From Acetobacter oeni (GTDB lineage: Bacteria; Pseudomonadota; Alphaproteobacteria; Acetobacterales; Acetobacteraceae), in NCBI RefSeq assembly GCF_011516825.1, contig NZ_WOTA01000003.1, forward strand, positions 167,388 to 231,387: 64,000 nucleotides of DNA, given 5' to 3'. The position numbers were made by a program, and so were the translations under genes. This document shows, piece by piece, positions 47,430-57,148 of this stretch. The number at the start of each line of letters is the position of its first letter. The first letter of the stretch is position 1. The notes under the pieces are model-generated. The model was given only the letters and a program-made list of their open reading frames with translations, was not told the origin of the DNA and did no database searches.

Positions 47430-48848
47430 ATGGATCGGGTTATCGTCTATCCGGGACAAGTCGTTGCGGACACAGATACGCTTATCGCCCAGCGCAATAC
47501 AGAACAGGCTATAGGAGAAACTGTCAGCCTGAGCATGGGCACGACAGGTCCTTACGCAAGCGGCCTGGCGGCAACATGTTCAGGTAGCGACATGGTGGTG
47601 AACATCGCTGCCGGACAGATCGTCGCCGCAGCGAAAACCGACCCCACGGCTTATGGAACGCTTGGAGCCAGTTCCGCAGCAGTGATGCGACAATATGCTG
47701 CTGCAGCAACATCTTTCACGATTACAACATCGACCGCCGCTCAGACACTTTACATTGCCGCCACATTATCACTCTCGGACATGGGGGCTGCTCTGCTACG
47801 TTACGCAGATGCTGCAGACGCAACCAAAACATTATCCGGGGTTTCAAACGACGGCGTAAGTCAGCCGACATTGCGTGCTGCTGTTGCAACACTGAGTATA
47901 TCCGCGACAGCGTCAGCCACGGGTGTTGTGCCGGTCTGGTGTGTCACCGTGCCTGCCGGAGCAACAGTCATTACACAGAGCATGATTGCTCTGAATAATC
48001 AGAGTCTGTTTTATCCGCCAATTCCTCAACTGGCACCAAAAAATTCACCGGTTTTTACTGGTACGCCACAGGCTCCGACACCTGCGTTGACGGACAGCAG
48101 TACCCGTATCGCGACCACAGCGTTTGTGACCGGCTGGGCTGCCGGGAATCTCCTCTCACAATCCTGCAATACAGGGCCGGCTGCGACAGCCGGAGGAAGC
48201 AGCAGTTTCACGCTGACTTTTGATTCTCGATGTAAACTTGTAGTTATCGAAATCTGTGCGGGCGGCGGCGGCGGCGGCGGCGCGGCGACTGCGGGTTCAG
48301 CGACAGCCGGCCTTGGCGGCGGCGGTGGCGCAGGTGCTTATGCACGAATCATTATCGAACCCGCTACATTCGGCGCATCAGTACCGGTCGTACTGGGCAC
48401 CGGCGGTCGGGGCGGTCAGTCATCGTCCGGTGCAATGAGTGGAAATAACGGCGCAAATTCGTCTCTGGGCAGTTTTCTGACTCTTGGGGGCGGATCAGGC
48501 GGCATATCAATTCTTGCCGGAGGTCCGGCCATTATTGCCGGAGCAGGTGGTGGTGGATATCCACAGATTACGGCAGCGACAGGCGTTAACGTGATCATTG
48601 CCTCAACGGGGGAGGGCGGCAGCAGTGGTCATGCCAGCGGCATGTCGTCCGATTATTTCTTCGGTTTCGGCGGCAAGGGCGGTAACTCCCTGGGTTTTGC
48701 AGGAGGTGCTGAATCCGGGTCTTTGCAGACTGGAAACAATGGCTCCTCCGGGGCTGGCGGGTCCGGGGCATGTGCAGCTCCGACCGAGACTTATCAGAAT
48801 GGCGGTGATGGTGGTCCGGGCTGGATGATTGTTTCGCAGTATGGATAA
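47430..48848 (+). CDS. Phage tail-fibre-like glycine-rich protein
   Basis: The 472-residue protein starts MDRVIVYPGQVVADTDTLI, a type of N-terminus I associate with tail proteins of prophages in this group. It has the tail-fibre motif SPVFTGTPQAPTPAL followed by STRIATTAFV (about residues 207-233). The last 200 residues are a glycine-rich block (poly-Gly near 275-280, many GGxG repeats), like polyglycine adhesin tips of phage fibres. It lacks neighbouring phage structural genes, so it is a solitary relic or a domesticated gene. AAGGAA lies upstream of the ATG. Confidence 0.65.
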   Translation: MDRVIVYPGQVVADTDTLIAQRNTEQAIGETVSLSMGTTGPYASGLAATCSGSDMVVNIAAGQIVAAAKTDPTAYGTLGASSAAVMRQYAAAATSFTITTSTAAQTLYIAATLSLSDMGAALLRYADAADATKTLSGVSNDGVSQPTLRAAVATLSISATASATGVVPVWCVTVPAGATVITQSMIALNNQSLFYPPIPQLAPKNSPVFTGTPQAPTPALTDSSTRIATTAFVTGWAAGNLLSQSCNTGPAATAGGSSSFTLTFDSRCKLVVIEICAGGGGGGGAATAGSATAGLGGGGGAGAYARIIIEPATFGASVPVVLGTGGRGGQSSSGAMSGNNGANSSLGSFLTLGGGSGGISILAGGPAIIAGAGGGGYPQITAATGVNVIIASTGEGGSSGHASGMSSDYFFGFGGKGGNSLGFAGGAESGSLQTGNNGSSGAGGSGACAAPTETYQNGGDGGPGWMIVSQYG

Positions 48849-48953
48849 AACAAAAACATAAGTTTTTCATAAAATACCATCAAAACAGATGTTATATTTG
48901 CTTTAGCTGCGGAGCAGGGATTTGACCTGCCCTCCGGAAGAATTATACGGTTT

Positions 48954-50084
48954 TCAAAAGGCAGGTGCAGCTCTTCGTCTTTCTCGTGCCAGATCAAGAT
49001 TAAACGCTCCGGCCTGTCTGCGGCCAAGTTCTGAATAATGTGCTCGGAGCTGTTCATCCGTGGCCAGTCTCCTGATGGATTCGGCCAGGACTGATGGCTG
49101 GTCCGGCTCAGCAAGAATCCCTGCGTCTCCGACCAGCGATGTGAGGGCACCACGAGGCGACGCAATCAGCGCCGAGCCGCATGCCATAGCTTCAAGTGCG
49201 GTCAGACCAAACGGCTCAGCCCAGCGGCTGGGCACAACTGTGATGGCCGCCCGGCTCATTGCCAGCATGATCTCCTGGTGTGGCTGATATCCTCGCAATA
49301 CGATGCCAGCCGAGAAGGCTTGTGGACGAAGGGCCGCCAGAAATGGCGTTTCCGGAGAATCGGGGCCGAAACGGTCGGCTCCGATCATTTCCGCTCGCCA
49401 GCCCGGCAATTCCGGAAGTATCCTGGCGCAGGCTGTCACAAAAGCATCCGCGCCTTTATCGGCAACGATACGCCCGGCAAAGAGAATAACCTGCTCGCGT
49501 TTGCCGGGCGGCAGGGCAGGCGGCAGAACAGAAAAATCAAGACAGTTCGGCAAAATAAACAGTTCAGCCGGGCTTAGCTTCGTACCTTCGCAATAACGTT
49601 TCCGAACCCAGTCCGAAACACAAACCACTGCAAGCCTGCGCGCCAGTTCTTCTCTCTGACGCACCGTTCCGGCCCGACGCATACTCTGCGGGTCGTTGTG
49701 CAAAACAAGGCGCATCGGAAGGTCAGGAAACCTGTCCCGAAGGAGCCAGGCCAGTTCCGGCCGATTGTGAATTTCCACGACAGAGGGCGTGAGCGCCGCA
49801 ATCTTACCTGCGACTGCCGCGGCATAACGAAGCGATCCAAAACGCACACCGAACGGCGGCCATATCGCGCCCCGTGGCCACCGCGTTCTGAAAACTCCGG
49901 AAACCGGCGCCGGCACGAAATCTGTGTCTGGGAACGGCGGCTGCTTCGTCGGCGCCCCGATGACAATCTCCCGTGGCTCCGCCAGGCGATGCACAAGCAA
50001 TGCAATTGCCCCGGCCTCCTCAGGCGAGAAGCGCTCGCGGGGAGGCAGCACTGTAACCGCCGGACCTGCCGGAAAATCAACCAA
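48954..50084 (-). CDS. Glycosyltransferase family 4 (GT-B fold)
   Basis: The 376-residue protein has GT4 features: VEIHNRPELAWLLRDRFPD in the N-terminal half, ILFAGRIVADKGADAF at the domain linker, and the donor-binding EPFGLTALEAMACG (E-x7-E) with PSRWAEP before it. It would transfer a sugar to a polysaccharide or lipid acceptor. A TTG at 50084 is the apparent start, 8 bases after the GST stop, and no better start is near; translational coupling is likely. No other polysaccharide genes are adjacent. Confidence 0.85.
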   Translation of the reverse strand: MVDFPAGPAVTVLPPRERFSPEEAGAIALLVHRLAEPREIVIGAPTKQPPFPDTDFVPAPVSGVFRTRWPRGAIWPPFGVRFGSLRYAAAVAGKIAALTPSVVEIHNRPELAWLLRDRFPDLPMRLVLHNDPQSMRRAGTVRQREELARRLAVVCVSDWVRKRYCEGTKLSPAELFILPNCLDFSVLPPALPPGKREQVILFAGRIVADKGADAFVTACARILPELPGWRAEMIGADRFGPDSPETPFLAALRPQAFSAGIVLRGYQPHQEIMLAMSRAAITVVPSRWAEPFGLTALEAMACGSALIASPRGALTSLVGDAGILAEPDQPSVLAESIRRLATDEQLRAHYSELGRRQAGAFNLDLARERRRAAPAF

Positions 50085-50092
50085 TTGAACAG

Positions 50093-50761
50093 TCAGTCAA
50101 CGGATTCGTATCGTGCGGTGGTCCATGATGCCGGCTCAGCCGCAGCCTCTCTGTACCATTCAGCAACAAGCGGATGTGCCCGAACAGCCTCGGCATAGCG
50201 CTGTGCTGCTGGCGAAAGCAGAACACCGTAGCTCAGGAAACGGGAAACGACCGGCGCGTAGGCAGCGTCCGCATTGCCGAACTCTCTCCCGAACAGATAT
50301 GAGCCATGTCCTCCGAAATTATCCCGGGCCTCATTCCATAAAGCATCGATTCTGGTGATATCACTGATTGCCGCATCAGGCGTGCCATGAGCGAGAGACC
50401 GGCCTTCGCGACCAAGATTCATAGGCATCGCTGCTCGCAGCCCCTGAAATCCCGCATGCATTTCCGCCGAAACCGAACGGGCAAGTCCACGCGCAACCGG
50501 ATCAGACGGCCAGAGAGAGGGCTCAATCTCAGCGCAGTATTCCGCAATAGCCAGACTGTCCCAGACCCGAACATTCCAATGTTCAAGATAAGGCACCTTT
50601 CCGCTCGGGGAGACCGCGCCAATCCGCATTGCCGTGTCGTGCTGAGCAAGTGGGATAACGTCTTCTGTGACATCCAGCCCCGCCAGTCGGACAGAAAGCC
50701 AGCCCCGCATAGACCAGGACGAATAACGTCTGGTGCCGATAACAAGTCGTCCGTCAGCCAT
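50093..50761 (-). CDS. Glutathione S-transferase-family protein
   Basis: From the second ATG (50761; AGGAG 6 bases upstream) the protein has 222 residues. The N-terminal thioredoxin-like domain reads LVIGTRRYSSWSMRGWLSV and SPSGKVPYLEH, and WDSLAIAEYCAE provides the glutathione-binding Ser. The C-terminal helical domain is complete. The YSSWSMR start is typical of a small bacterial GST subgroup of unknown substrate. It is probably cotranscribed with the downstream glycosyltransferase. Confidence 0.85.
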   Translation of the reverse strand: MADGRLVIGTRRYSSWSMRGWLSVRLAGLDVTEDVIPLAQHDTAMRIGAVSPSGKVPYLEHWNVRVWDSLAIAEYCAEIEPSLWPSDPVARGLARSVSAEMHAGFQGLRAAMPMNLGREGRSLAHGTPDAAISDITRIDALWNEARDNFGGHGSYLFGREFGNADAAYAPVVSRFLSYGVLLSPAAQRYAEAVRAHPLVAEWYREAAAEPASWTTARYESVD

Positions 50762-50776
50762 CATGAACTCCTGCAT

Positions 50777-51304
50777 ATGTAGGACCGGAAGCGATTCATA
50801 TCGGAATCTCCATGCTAACCCAATAGAGGGAAGTAAGCCGGAAAAGCGGCCGGCATCTCATGGAACGGGATTTCTTTTGCGGCCTGCTTCTGTCCGACAG
50901 GTGATGCGAGGTCTGTTTTATCCTGGCTGTATAAAACCCTGAAAATATTTCACGAATAAAGTTGTTGCTGTATCGTTTCGCTATTCATATCTTTATCACA
51001 ACGAAACCGGGAGGCCTTTCTAATCGCCGATCAACAGCGCAGAACCACAGAACTCAGCCGGCATCTCGCTCAGAAAAATGGTCGTCATCCGTTCGATCTG
51101 ACAGTCGCATGGGGCATCGTCGAATCCGTAAGATTATCCGGCGAAGAGGAATCTGATGACGCGTGAAAGAACGAATCAGGTTCCTCTTCGCTGAATCGGC
51201 TGTTTCCGGCTCTGGCGAGGCTCTGGTTATGGAGAGAAAAGAACCGGTTATGATGGCTGTTTCCGGGTGGAACACAGATCTGTAAGCAAGGGGTGCCGAT
51301 CCAC
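50777..51304. other. Divergent intergenic region before the amine-oxidation cluster
   Basis: About 530 bases separate the leftward GST from the rightward spermidine dehydrogenase-like gene. No convincing gene is seen. The cluster's promoter should lie here, but no operator or riboswitch was recognised. Confidence 0.4.
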
Positions 51305-53323
51305 ATGAGATGTCAAAACCAGCGTCATCGCCCGGCACCGTTAAAGTCGACATATGGCATATCACGCCGCGATTTTATCAGTGGTCTCCTTGTTTCAACC
51401 ACTCTCACCGTCAGCCTTGCGCCGGAAACAGCGGATGCCCGCGTCCGGAGTGAAGATGTGTCACCCCCCTGGCGCACCGGCCTTCGCGGAAGTCATCCTG
51501 GAGCTTTTGAGGCCGCCCATGCTCTCCGCGACGGCAGCCTCTCCAACGCCAGAATCGAAGATACCGGCGAGATTTACGATCTCGTCGTCGTGGGAGGCGG
51601 TCTGAGTGGCCTGGCTTCTGCCCATTTCTTCCGGAAATACGCCGGGCCTGAAAGCACAGTCCTGATTGTGGAAAACCACGATGACTTCGGTGGCCATGCA
51701 AAACGCAATGCCTTTAATATTGATGGTCACGAACTTGTGCTGAACGGAGGTACGCTCGAAATTGAATCCCCGCAACGCTACAATCAGTGGGCGGAAATGG
51801 TCCTCGCGGATATAGGCGTGGATCTCACAGCCTACCGCCGCGAAAATATTCCCATGAAGGATCTCTATGAAAAAATGGGCCTGAAATCAGCTCTGTTTTT
51901 CAATCATGAAGTCTGGAATCACGATAGCCTGATGCGCGCCGACAAGGTGCCCGGAGAAGAGTGCTGGCGTTATCTCTCTCCTTCTTCTCTTTCAACATCC
52001 CCGCTATCCGATAAAGTGCGTCAGGGACTTATTCGTCTCGTCAGTCAGAAACAGCCTGATTATCTTGCATCTCATGGTCTCGCAGAAAAAAAGAGTATCC
52101 TCTCGAAAATTTCCTATCTGGATTACCTTATTAAGATAGCAAAAATAGATCCTGATGCTGCCAGAGTTTTTCAGAAGGCCGGATCTGGTGTTTTTTGTGT
52201 TGGCGCAGATGCTCTGCCGGCACTTTTTGCCTGGGTCATGGGTTATCCCGGCTTTTCCGGGCTTGGTCTGGGGAATATCCCGGAAGGTCTCCTCTCAGAT
52301 CTTCAGGGAGGCCAGCATGGGCGGCAAAAAGAGTCGGAAAAAACCGTTCATTTTCCAGACGGGAACGCAACGCTCGCACGCCTCCTGGTAGCTCATTTAG
52401 TGCCGGACGCTACATCAGCGCAAACCCAGGACGATATGGGTGTTGCTGAATTTCGTTATGAAAATCTCGATAAAGCCGGACAAAAAATCCGCATCAGACT
52501 GAATACTCTGGCTGTCAGTGTAACACATGACGGAACACCGGAAGCGGCAGGCACGGTTTCTGTCTTGTGCGCGCAGGCAGGAGATGCGACGCCGCAAAAA
52601 ATTCATCATGTCCGTGGACGGCAGGTCGTCATGGCCTGCTGGAATATGATCATCCCCTATCTGATTCCCGAACTCCCCACGCCACAGAAGGAAGCTCTGG
52701 CTTACGGCACAAAAGGCCCCATTGTTTATGTCAATGTCGCCCTGAAAAACTGGCAGTCTTTTCGCAAACTGGGCGTCTCTGAAATCAACTGCCCCGGAAT
52801 GTTCTTCGAGAGCATTGAACTCGCAGAGCCCGTGTCTCTTGGCCGCCTGCATGCCCCGGAGAATCCGGATCATCCCGTCGTTATACGAATGATCCGGACA
52901 TTCGGAATGCCGGGCCTGTCCAAACGTGATCAGCACCGGGCCGGTCGTAGTGCTTTGCTTGCAACAACATTCGAACAGTTCGAGCAGGAAATCCGATCAC
53001 AGTTGCAGCGCGTCCTCGAACCGGGCGGATTTGACGAAAAGCGGGATATAGCGGCGATTACTGTCAATCGCTGGCCACATGGATACGCCTACACCTACAA
53101 CAGCCTTTATGAGCCGGCGGACTGGGTTTTTACAGAAACGTCTTCCCGCCCCTGTGTGACGGCACGCCAGCCGTTCGGACGAATCGCCATCGCCAATTCG
53201 GATGCAGCCGCAAGTCCGCATACGGATGCAGCCTTCGAGCAGGCTCATCGGGCCGTTATCGAACTCCTTGAGCGCCAGACATTCCCGATGGTGTCATCTA
53301 TGCCCGGAGCCAGCACTCTGTGA
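51305..53323 (+). CDS. Spermidine dehydrogenase-like FAD oxidoreductase, Tat-exported (SpdH family)
   Basis: From the ATG at 51305 (AAGGGG upstream) the product has 672 residues. A twin-arginine signal (ISRRDFISGLLVSTTLTVS) is followed by LRGSHPGAFEAAHALRDG, which resembles SpdH of Pseudomonas. An FAD-binding YDLVVVGGGLSGLASAHFF then ENHDDFGGHAKRNAF follow. SpdH oxidises spermidine to 1,3-diaminopropane and 4-aminobutyraldehyde with an electron acceptor other than oxygen. The Tat signal implies a periplasmic enzyme. A permease gene overlaps its stop, and amine dehydrogenase genes follow, so polyamine or amine oxidation is a consistent role. The substrate is inferred from family likeness. Confidence 0.78.
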   Translation: MRCQNQRHRPAPLKSTYGISRRDFISGLLVSTTLTVSLAPETADARVRSEDVSPPWRTGLRGSHPGAFEAAHALRDGSLSNARIEDTGEIYDLVVVGGGLSGLASAHFFRKYAGPESTVLIVENHDDFGGHAKRNAFNIDGHELVLNGGTLEIESPQRYNQWAEMVLADIGVDLTAYRRENIPMKDLYEKMGLKSALFFNHEVWNHDSLMRADKVPGEECWRYLSPSSLSTSPLSDKVRQGLIRLVSQKQPDYLASHGLAEKKSILSKISYLDYLIKIAKIDPDAARVFQKAGSGVFCVGADALPALFAWVMGYPGFSGLGLGNIPEGLLSDLQGGQHGRQKESEKTVHFPDGNATLARLLVAHLVPDATSAQTQDDMGVAEFRYENLDKAGQKIRIRLNTLAVSVTHDGTPEAAGTVSVLCAQAGDATPQKIHHVRGRQVVMACWNMIIPYLIPELPTPQKEALAYGTKGPIVYVNVALKNWQSFRKLGVSEINCPGMFFESIELAEPVSLGRLHAPENPDHPVVIRMIRTFGMPGLSKRDQHRAGRSALLATTFEQFEQEIRSQLQRVLEPGGFDEKRDIAAITVNRWPHGYAYTYNSLYEPADWVFTETSSRPCVTARQPFGRIAIANSDAAASPHTDAAFEQAHRAVIELLERQTFPMVSSMPGASTL

Positions 53324-54684
53324 CGCGCCTGTCAGGCGTAAAGCAGCCCGCGACACTATCATCCAGCCCGGCTTCAAAATGTCAGAGTGGTCTGAAGCAG
53401 CGGCATATCACAATGATCTCTCTCGGCGGAACTATGGGAGCCGGCCTGTTTATCGGCTCTGCCGGTGCGATTGCCACAGCCGGACCCATCGTCATTTTAT
53501 CCTATATTTTCGGCGGTATTCTTGTCCTGCTTGTTAATCTGATGCTGCGTGACATGGCCATGCAGATGCCGGGAACAGGCTCATTCATCTTCCAGATCCG
53601 CCATAGTCTGGGTCCACTGGCCGGCTTCGTTGCGGGATGGATCTACTGGGTTGTCTGGGTCACGACACTCGGCATCGAAGTCATTGGCTCCGCTTCACTT
53701 CTGCATCCTTACATTCCGCTTCCCTACGCTGTCACAGAGCTTCTTGTTCTCGCGGTCATGACTGGCGTCAATCTCATGTCCGTTCGCAGCTATGGTGAAT
53801 TCGAATGCTGGTTCGCCATGATAAAAGTTGTGGCAATCGTCCTGTTTATCATCATCGGCGCTCTGCTTCTGACAGGCAGAACCATACCGGTTGCGGCGAA
53901 TCTCACAGGTTACAATGGTCTTATGCCACACGGATTCATGGCTTTTCTGGCAGCCGTCCCAACAGTCGTGTTTTCTATGACAGGGACCGAAATCGCAACG
54001 ATCGCGGCATTAGAATCCGATGACCCTGATGGCAATATCATCCGGATCATGCGCACTGTCGCAATCCGTCTTCTGGTGTTTTATGTGGCGTCTGTAGGGC
54101 TGGTTCTGTGCCTCGTTCCATGGATAACCGTCGTTCCGGGACAGTCACCGTTCCTGCTTGTTCTTCAGAATTATGGAATTCCCGGGGCTGCAACCATCAT
54201 GGGCGCCGTCATCCTGATCGCGATGCTGTCCACGCTCAATTCCGGCATCTATTCCGCTTCCCGGGTCTTATCCGGCATGGCCCTCGGCGGTGATGCGCCG
54301 GCACTGCTCGGATATAAGAAAACGGAAACACACCCACCCCACCGTGCCATTCTGGCCTGCGCCGCCGCCACGCTGGTCGTGTCCGTTTCTGCCGTGCTCA
54401 CGCCCGGCATCGTATTTTCGTTTCTTATCGCAATGACCGGTGCATTTATTATCTGCTACAATATCCTGATTGTCTGTGCCCGTCTGAAAATGGCCTGCCC
54501 GGACGCATGGAAAGGCTGGCTGGCGCTCATTCTTCTGAGCGGTGTCCTGCTGTCCATGCTCCTTCAGCCATCCACACGTCATGAATTACTGACCGGTTTC
54601 GCTGCGCTGGCTTTCATAACGCTGTCAGGATGGTTTAAGACAGGCTGGAAAAGGCCATCCCGACCGCTAAAGTGGCAAAGGTAA
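53320..54684 (+). CDS. APC-family amino acid / amine permease
   Basis: The 454-residue protein has about twelve membrane helices. The first carries the substrate-binding GTMGAGLFIGSAGAI loop, and the family motif PGTGSFIFQIRHSLGPLAGFVAGWIYW follows. It is closest in style to the AAT group (GABA, aromatic and basic amino acid permeases). The GTG start at 53320 overlaps the SpdH-like stop by 4 bases. It may import the product of periplasmic oxidation or a related amino acid; substrate unproven. Confidence 0.85.
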   Translation: MTRLSGVKQPATLSSSPASKCQSGLKQRHITMISLGGTMGAGLFIGSAGAIATAGPIVILSYIFGGILVLLVNLMLRDMAMQMPGTGSFIFQIRHSLGPLAGFVAGWIYWVVWVTTLGIEVIGSASLLHPYIPLPYAVTELLVLAVMTGVNLMSVRSYGEFECWFAMIKVVAIVLFIIIGALLLTGRTIPVAANLTGYNGLMPHGFMAFLAAVPTVVFSMTGTEIATIAALESDDPDGNIIRIMRTVAIRLLVFYVASVGLVLCLVPWITVVPGQSPFLLVLQNYGIPGAATIMGAVILIAMLSTLNSGIYSASRVLSGMALGGDAPALLGYKKTETHPPHRAILACAAATLVVSVSAVLTPGIVFSFLIAMTGAFIICYNILIVCARLKMACPDAWKGWLALILLSGVLLSMLLQPSTRHELLTGFAALAFITLSGWFKTGWKRPSRPLKWQR

Positions 54685-54725
54685 AGTATGCAGGTCATTC
54701 TCCGTCCGCTAAGGAACGCCGTAGC

Positions 54726-55919
54726 ATGAGTTTTTTACAGGTTTTCCGTCTTGCAACAGCGGTCTGTGCCACCGGCCTGCTGGCGGGCAGCGTTTCAGAA
54801 CGGGCGCTTGCCTCGGATCCGGTGTTGCAGGAAGAGGAAAGCGACGTCGTTCGCCTTGCTCCCGTTACACCTCACAGGGTTCTGGTGCATGATGAAGCCG
54901 GACAGCATGCCAAAGACGGCCGCGTCTATGTTGTGGATGCCGATGCAGGGAAACTCCTGGGCATGGTGCAGGCTGCCTATAACGCAAATGTCGTGCAGGA
55001 CCCCGCCGGCAAGGCTTTTTATGTTGCCGAAACGGTCTGGTCGCGTGGAAACCGGGGCGACAGGCTTGATCTGCTTCCGGCATACGATCCGCAAACCCTG
55101 ACCATCACCAGCGATGAGGTGTTGCCGGGGCGCGCGCTGGTTACACCGAAGAAAAATGATCTTTCCATCAGCAATGACGGGAAGCACGTCTATGTGTTTT
55201 CAATGGTTCCAACCAGTGCCGTGCACGTTGTCGACACAGTCAGTCATAAAGTCACACAGACAGTCGATATCCCTGGTTGTGCGCTGACATATCCCTGGGG
55301 CAATGCCGGCTTTACTTCGATCTGTGCGGATGGTGGTCTTGCCAATGTGTCTCTTGATGGCACTCGCGCAACCGTGACACACACAGCCCCCTTCTTCGAT
55401 CCCGAAAAAGATCCCGTGTTCGAGCATAGTCCGACACGACGTCCGGACGGAAAAACCTGGTTCATTTCCTATAGTGGCCTGGTTTATCCCACTGCCCTGT
55501 CCGCCGACACGAAGATCGAAACGAACTGGTCCCTCCAGGAAGCCGCCGGCATGAAGCGTGCCCCTGCTGCCGAATCACCGTTTGTTGTAACGTGGCGTCC
55601 AGGCGGGTGGCATCTCTCCGCCCTGCATTACGCATCGGGTCACCTCTTTGTCCTGATGCACCAGGGGACTTACTGGACTCATAAACAGGCCGGAACAGAA
55701 ATCTGGGAGCTGGATGTTAAAACTCACAAACTTCTTCACCGTATCCCGTTACAACATCCGAGCACGATGGTTGCCGTGACCCAGGATGCCAGCCCTTTGA
55801 TGTTCACAACCGACAGAAGCGGAACATTCTATATCTGGGATGCAACGAGCGGAAAATTACTGCGCCAGATGCCTCATCTCGGTGAAGACCTCTATTTCGC
55901 TCTGGCGCCCGGGGAATGA
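54726..55919 (+). CDS. Amine dehydrogenase large (heavy) subunit, MauB/AauB-like
   Basis: From the ATG at 54726 (AAGGAA 9 bases upstream) the product is 397 residues, with a signal peptide ending ...SERALA. The mature part has the beta-propeller pattern of the TTQ amine dehydrogenase heavy chain: HRVLVHD, GRVYVVDADAGKLLGMV, FYVAETVWSRGNRGDR, VHVVDTVSHKV, SPTRRPDGKTWFISYSGLVYP, and a terminal FYIWDATSGKLL blade. The heavy chain shapes the substrate channel over the light chain active site. The frame is open 18 codons further upstream, but that start lacks a signal peptide. The light chain is encoded 148 bases downstream; mauE and mauD, usually between them, are missing. Confidence 0.88.
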   Translation: MSFLQVFRLATAVCATGLLAGSVSERALASDPVLQEEESDVVRLAPVTPHRVLVHDEAGQHAKDGRVYVVDADAGKLLGMVQAAYNANVVQDPAGKAFYVAETVWSRGNRGDRLDLLPAYDPQTLTITSDEVLPGRALVTPKKNDLSISNDGKHVYVFSMVPTSAVHVVDTVSHKVTQTVDIPGCALTYPWGNAGFTSICADGGLANVSLDGTRATVTHTAPFFDPEKDPVFEHSPTRRPDGKTWFISYSGLVYPTALSADTKIETNWSLQEAAGMKRAPAAESPFVVTWRPGGWHLSALHYASGHLFVLMHQGTYWTHKQAGTEIWELDVKTHKLLHRIPLQHPSTMVAVTQDASPLMFTTDRSGTFYIWDATSGKLLRQMPHLGEDLYFALAPGE

Positions 55920-56066
55920 GTGTGTCCGGGTCCGTTTCCGCAACGACTGTAACATGGGCACCTGGTATCCCTGGGCGGACGTCTTCCTGCGCCCGTTCCG
56001 GAAACGAAATATCTGTTACTAACATGCCAATGGCGACAAAAATGGTCCGAACGGAGGGGCCTCTTC

Positions 56067-56678
56067 ATGTTGCAGTCTGACAAGGTCGATACAGCCAGCC
56101 AGCGTGCAGGAAAACACGGGGGTGCCGTCGCGTCAGGCCCGTTGGATCGCGTAATGGAACGGTTGACACGGCTCATGGCCAGCCATTCCTCCCGACGCAG
56201 TTTTGCAGGTCGCGCCAGTGCCTGGCTGACACTTGGCAGTCTGATCCCGGTGCTGCCTGTCAGCCGCGCGTCCGCCGCTCCGGTGAAGCCGGCCAGCAAA
56301 CCCAAAGCTCCGACACCTTTCGCGGCCAGCGCGCAAACAACAGACCCGACCGCCTGTAATTACTGGCGATATTGCGCGATTGACGGATTTCTGTGCGCCG
56401 CCTGTGGTGGTGGCGTGCATAGCTGTCCGCCTGGCACCAGTCCGTCTCCCACGTCCTGGATCGGCACATGTTTCAATCCCGCCGACGGTCGTTCCTACCT
56501 TGTGGCCTATCGCGATTGCTGCGGTCAGGATGCCTGCAGCCAGCCGCCCTGCCTCGGAACAGAAGGCGATCAGCCCAGTTACCGGCCACAGGCGAATAAT
56601 GACATCATCTGGTGCTTTGGTACAGGTGCGCTACTATATAACTGTTCGACATCCGTAATTGTTGGGAATGCCTCATGA
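56067..56678 (+). CDS. TTQ amine dehydrogenase light subunit, MauA/AauA-like
   Basis: The 203-residue precursor has a Tat-type leader (SSRRSFAGRASAW, 42-54). The mature region keeps all twelve cysteines of the family (97, 103, 110, 113, 120, 135, 151, 152, 157, 162, 183, 193), which form six disulfides. The two tryptophans that crosslink into TTQ are Trp131 (PTSWIGTC) and Trp182 (NDIIWCFG). The catalytic or maturation aspartates are Asp106 (CAIDGF) and Asp150 (YRDCCG). The enzyme deaminates a primary amine to an aldehyde and ammonia. Whether it prefers methylamine, aromatic amines or diamines cannot be read from sequence. It overlaps the first cytochrome gene by 4 bases. Confidence 0.93.
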   Translation: MLQSDKVDTASQRAGKHGGAVASGPLDRVMERLTRLMASHSSRRSFAGRASAWLTLGSLIPVLPVSRASAAPVKPASKPKAPTPFAASAQTTDPTACNYWRYCAIDGFLCAACGGGVHSCPPGTSPSPTSWIGTCFNPADGRSYLVAYRDCCGQDACSQPPCLGTEGDQPSYRPQANNDIIWCFGTGALLYNCSTSVIVGNAS

Positions 56679-57145
56679 TCAGGAAAGTTTCTTTCCTCCT
56701 TGCCGCACTAGCCGGAACAGCTTCGTTTTTTTCAGCTTCGGCCAGCGCCGCTGACGGACTGGCTCTTTACAACGCCAACTGCTCAGTCTGTCATCAGGCT
56801 GCCGGCGCGGGCATGGCCGGACAATTCCCGCCACTGAAAGGACGCGTAGACAAAATTGCGTCGTCACCGGAAGGTAAGGCCTATCTTGCCGACGTGGTCC
56901 TGACTGGCCTGCACGGCGCAATTACTGCCGCCGGGTCGCCTTACGCCGGATTCATGCCATCTCTGAAAGCTCAGAGTGACGACAATCTTGCTGCTATTCT
57001 GACTTACGTCTCCTCTCTGGGGGATACAAAACCAGCCCCTGCCTTTACCAGCGATGATATTGCGACAGCTCGCAAAGCACCGAAGAAAAATGCGGATATT
57101 CTTGCGGAACGAAATGCTCTGAATGCAACGCATCCCATCCCCTGA
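56675..57145 (+). CDS. Periplasmic monoheme cytochrome c, amine dehydrogenase-linked
   Basis: The 156-residue protein has a signal peptide (MIRKVSFLLAALAGTASFFS, cleavage near residue 25) and one heme motif CSVCH at 36-40. Met94 in GFMPSL is the probable second axial ligand. It overlaps the light-subunit gene by 4 bases, so it is the likely physiological electron acceptor, replacing the copper protein amicyanin used in Paracoccus. It is a monoheme class I cytochrome and therefore not MauG. Confidence 0.87.
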   Translation: MIRKVSFLLAALAGTASFFSASASAADGLALYNANCSVCHQAAGAGMAGQFPPLKGRVDKIASSPEGKAYLADVVLTGLHGAITAAGSPYAGFMPSLKAQSDDNLAAILTYVSSLGDTKPAPAFTSDDIATARKAPKKNADILAERNALNATHPIP

Positions 57146-57148
57146 CAA

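Noticed and set aside
48246..48840. GGC-rich repeats considered as a DNA tandem repeat element
   Set aside because: They are explained by the glycine-rich coding sequence of the tail-fibre-like protein and stay in frame.
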